Shown here: one piece after another, positions 5,416 through 5,596 of the stretch
Layout of the letters: each line of letters opens with the position of its first letter
Numbering within the stretch: the stretch's first letter is position 1
Assembly: GCA_018401055.1 (NCBI GenBank)
Contig: JAGYLB010000051.1
Coordinates: 1-5,596 of the forward strand
Length of the DNA: 5,596 nucleotides
Source: Roseicyclus sp.
GTDB lineage: Bacteria; Pseudomonadota; Alphaproteobacteria; Rhodobacterales; Rhodobacteraceae
Direction of reading: 5' to 3'
The notes under the pieces: generated by a model
Told to the model about the DNA's origin: nothing
Seen by the model: only the letters and a program-made list of their open reading frames with translations
Databases searched by the model: none
Translations under genes and position numbers: made by a program

Positions 5416-5596
5416 TCAGGGCAATTCGGACAAGATTGCGCGCGCCGCGCGCGCAGGGTCATCCGCCTGCCAGACGGGGCGACCGACCACGATGTGATCT
5501 GCGCCTGCCGCGATGGCGGCGGCGGGGGTGGCGATGCGTTTCTGGTCGCCCACGTCGCTGCCCGTTGGCCGCACGCCCGGTGTCACGATCAGTCGG
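5416..5596 (-). CDS. pyrF: Orotidine 5'-phosphate decarboxylase, C-terminal 59 residues (partial)
   Basis: The gene enters from the right edge, and only its 3' end is present. PyrF removes CO2 from OMP to give UMP, the last step of de novo pyrimidine synthesis. Translating the minus strand from 5595 gives [20 protein letters not shown], then [19 protein letters not shown] and the ending [12 protein letters not shown] before TGA at 5418-5416. TPGVRPxG, GDQxR, TP and IVVGRP are the classic C-terminal beta/alpha-barrel motifs, including the Arg of GRP that contacts the substrate phosphate. The match to E. coli PyrF in this part is close throughout. The catalytic Asp-Lys-Asp region lies outside the window. 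The membrane-protein gene follows 54 bp downstream, with no terminator seen between. Confidence 0.95.
   Translation of the reverse strand, partial: RLIVTPGVRPTGSDVGDQKRIATPAAAIAAGADHIVVGRPVWQADDPARAARAILSELP

Noticed and set aside
5437..5455. Perfect 9-bp inverted repeat of alternating GC in the 3' end of pyrF
   Set aside because: It encodes the Ala-Arg-Ala-Ala-Arg-Ala stretch with GCG/CGC codons. Codon choice in GC-rich DNA explains it.

Overview
The window is a GC-rich, densely coded piece of bacterial chromosome. The gene set and style suggest an alphaproteobacterium, most likely Rhodobacterales. Supporting signs are strong G/C at third codon positions, a DNA polymerase IV with an N-terminal four-cysteine extension, a short NfeD partner next to a QmcA-type SPFH protein, and a GGGGGC/GCCCCC stem-loop element of a kind I recall from Rhodobacteraceae intergenic regions. 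The taxonomic call is inference from pattern recognition, not from a search.

Layout, left to right. A tRNA-Val (anticodon GAC) is cut by the left edge and reads leftward (1-49). An N-formylglutamate amidohydrolase gene (219-1076, +) follows after a short regulatory gap. A 159-bp convergent gap holds several stem-loops with 3-nt loops and a T-tract terminator. Then comes dinB, DNA polymerase IV (1236-2489, -). A divergent gap of about 160 bp carries a near-perfect 25-bp palindrome over the dinB start codon. It leads into a tightly overlapping rightward operon: a QmcA-type SPFH/stomatin membrane protein (2651-3538), a short NfeD-like membrane protein (3538-3822) and an unrecognised soluble protein (3812-4609). 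Facing this operon is an unrecognised six-helix membrane protein (4606-5361, -), whose stop codon shares a CTAG with the operon's last stop. The right edge holds the last 59 codons of pyrF (5416-5596, -), upstream of the membrane-protein gene on the same strand.

Most of the window is ordinary housekeeping or accessory metabolism: translation, the last step of one histidine-degradation route, translesion synthesis, membrane-domain organisation and pyrimidine synthesis. No mobile element, CRISPR array or phage gene is visible. The best candidates for something not yet described are the unrecognised third gene locked into the SPFH/NfeD operon, the palindrome covering the dinB start, and the run of stem-loops between the amidohydrolase gene and dinB. 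No stretch longer than about 170 bases lacks a gene or RNA.
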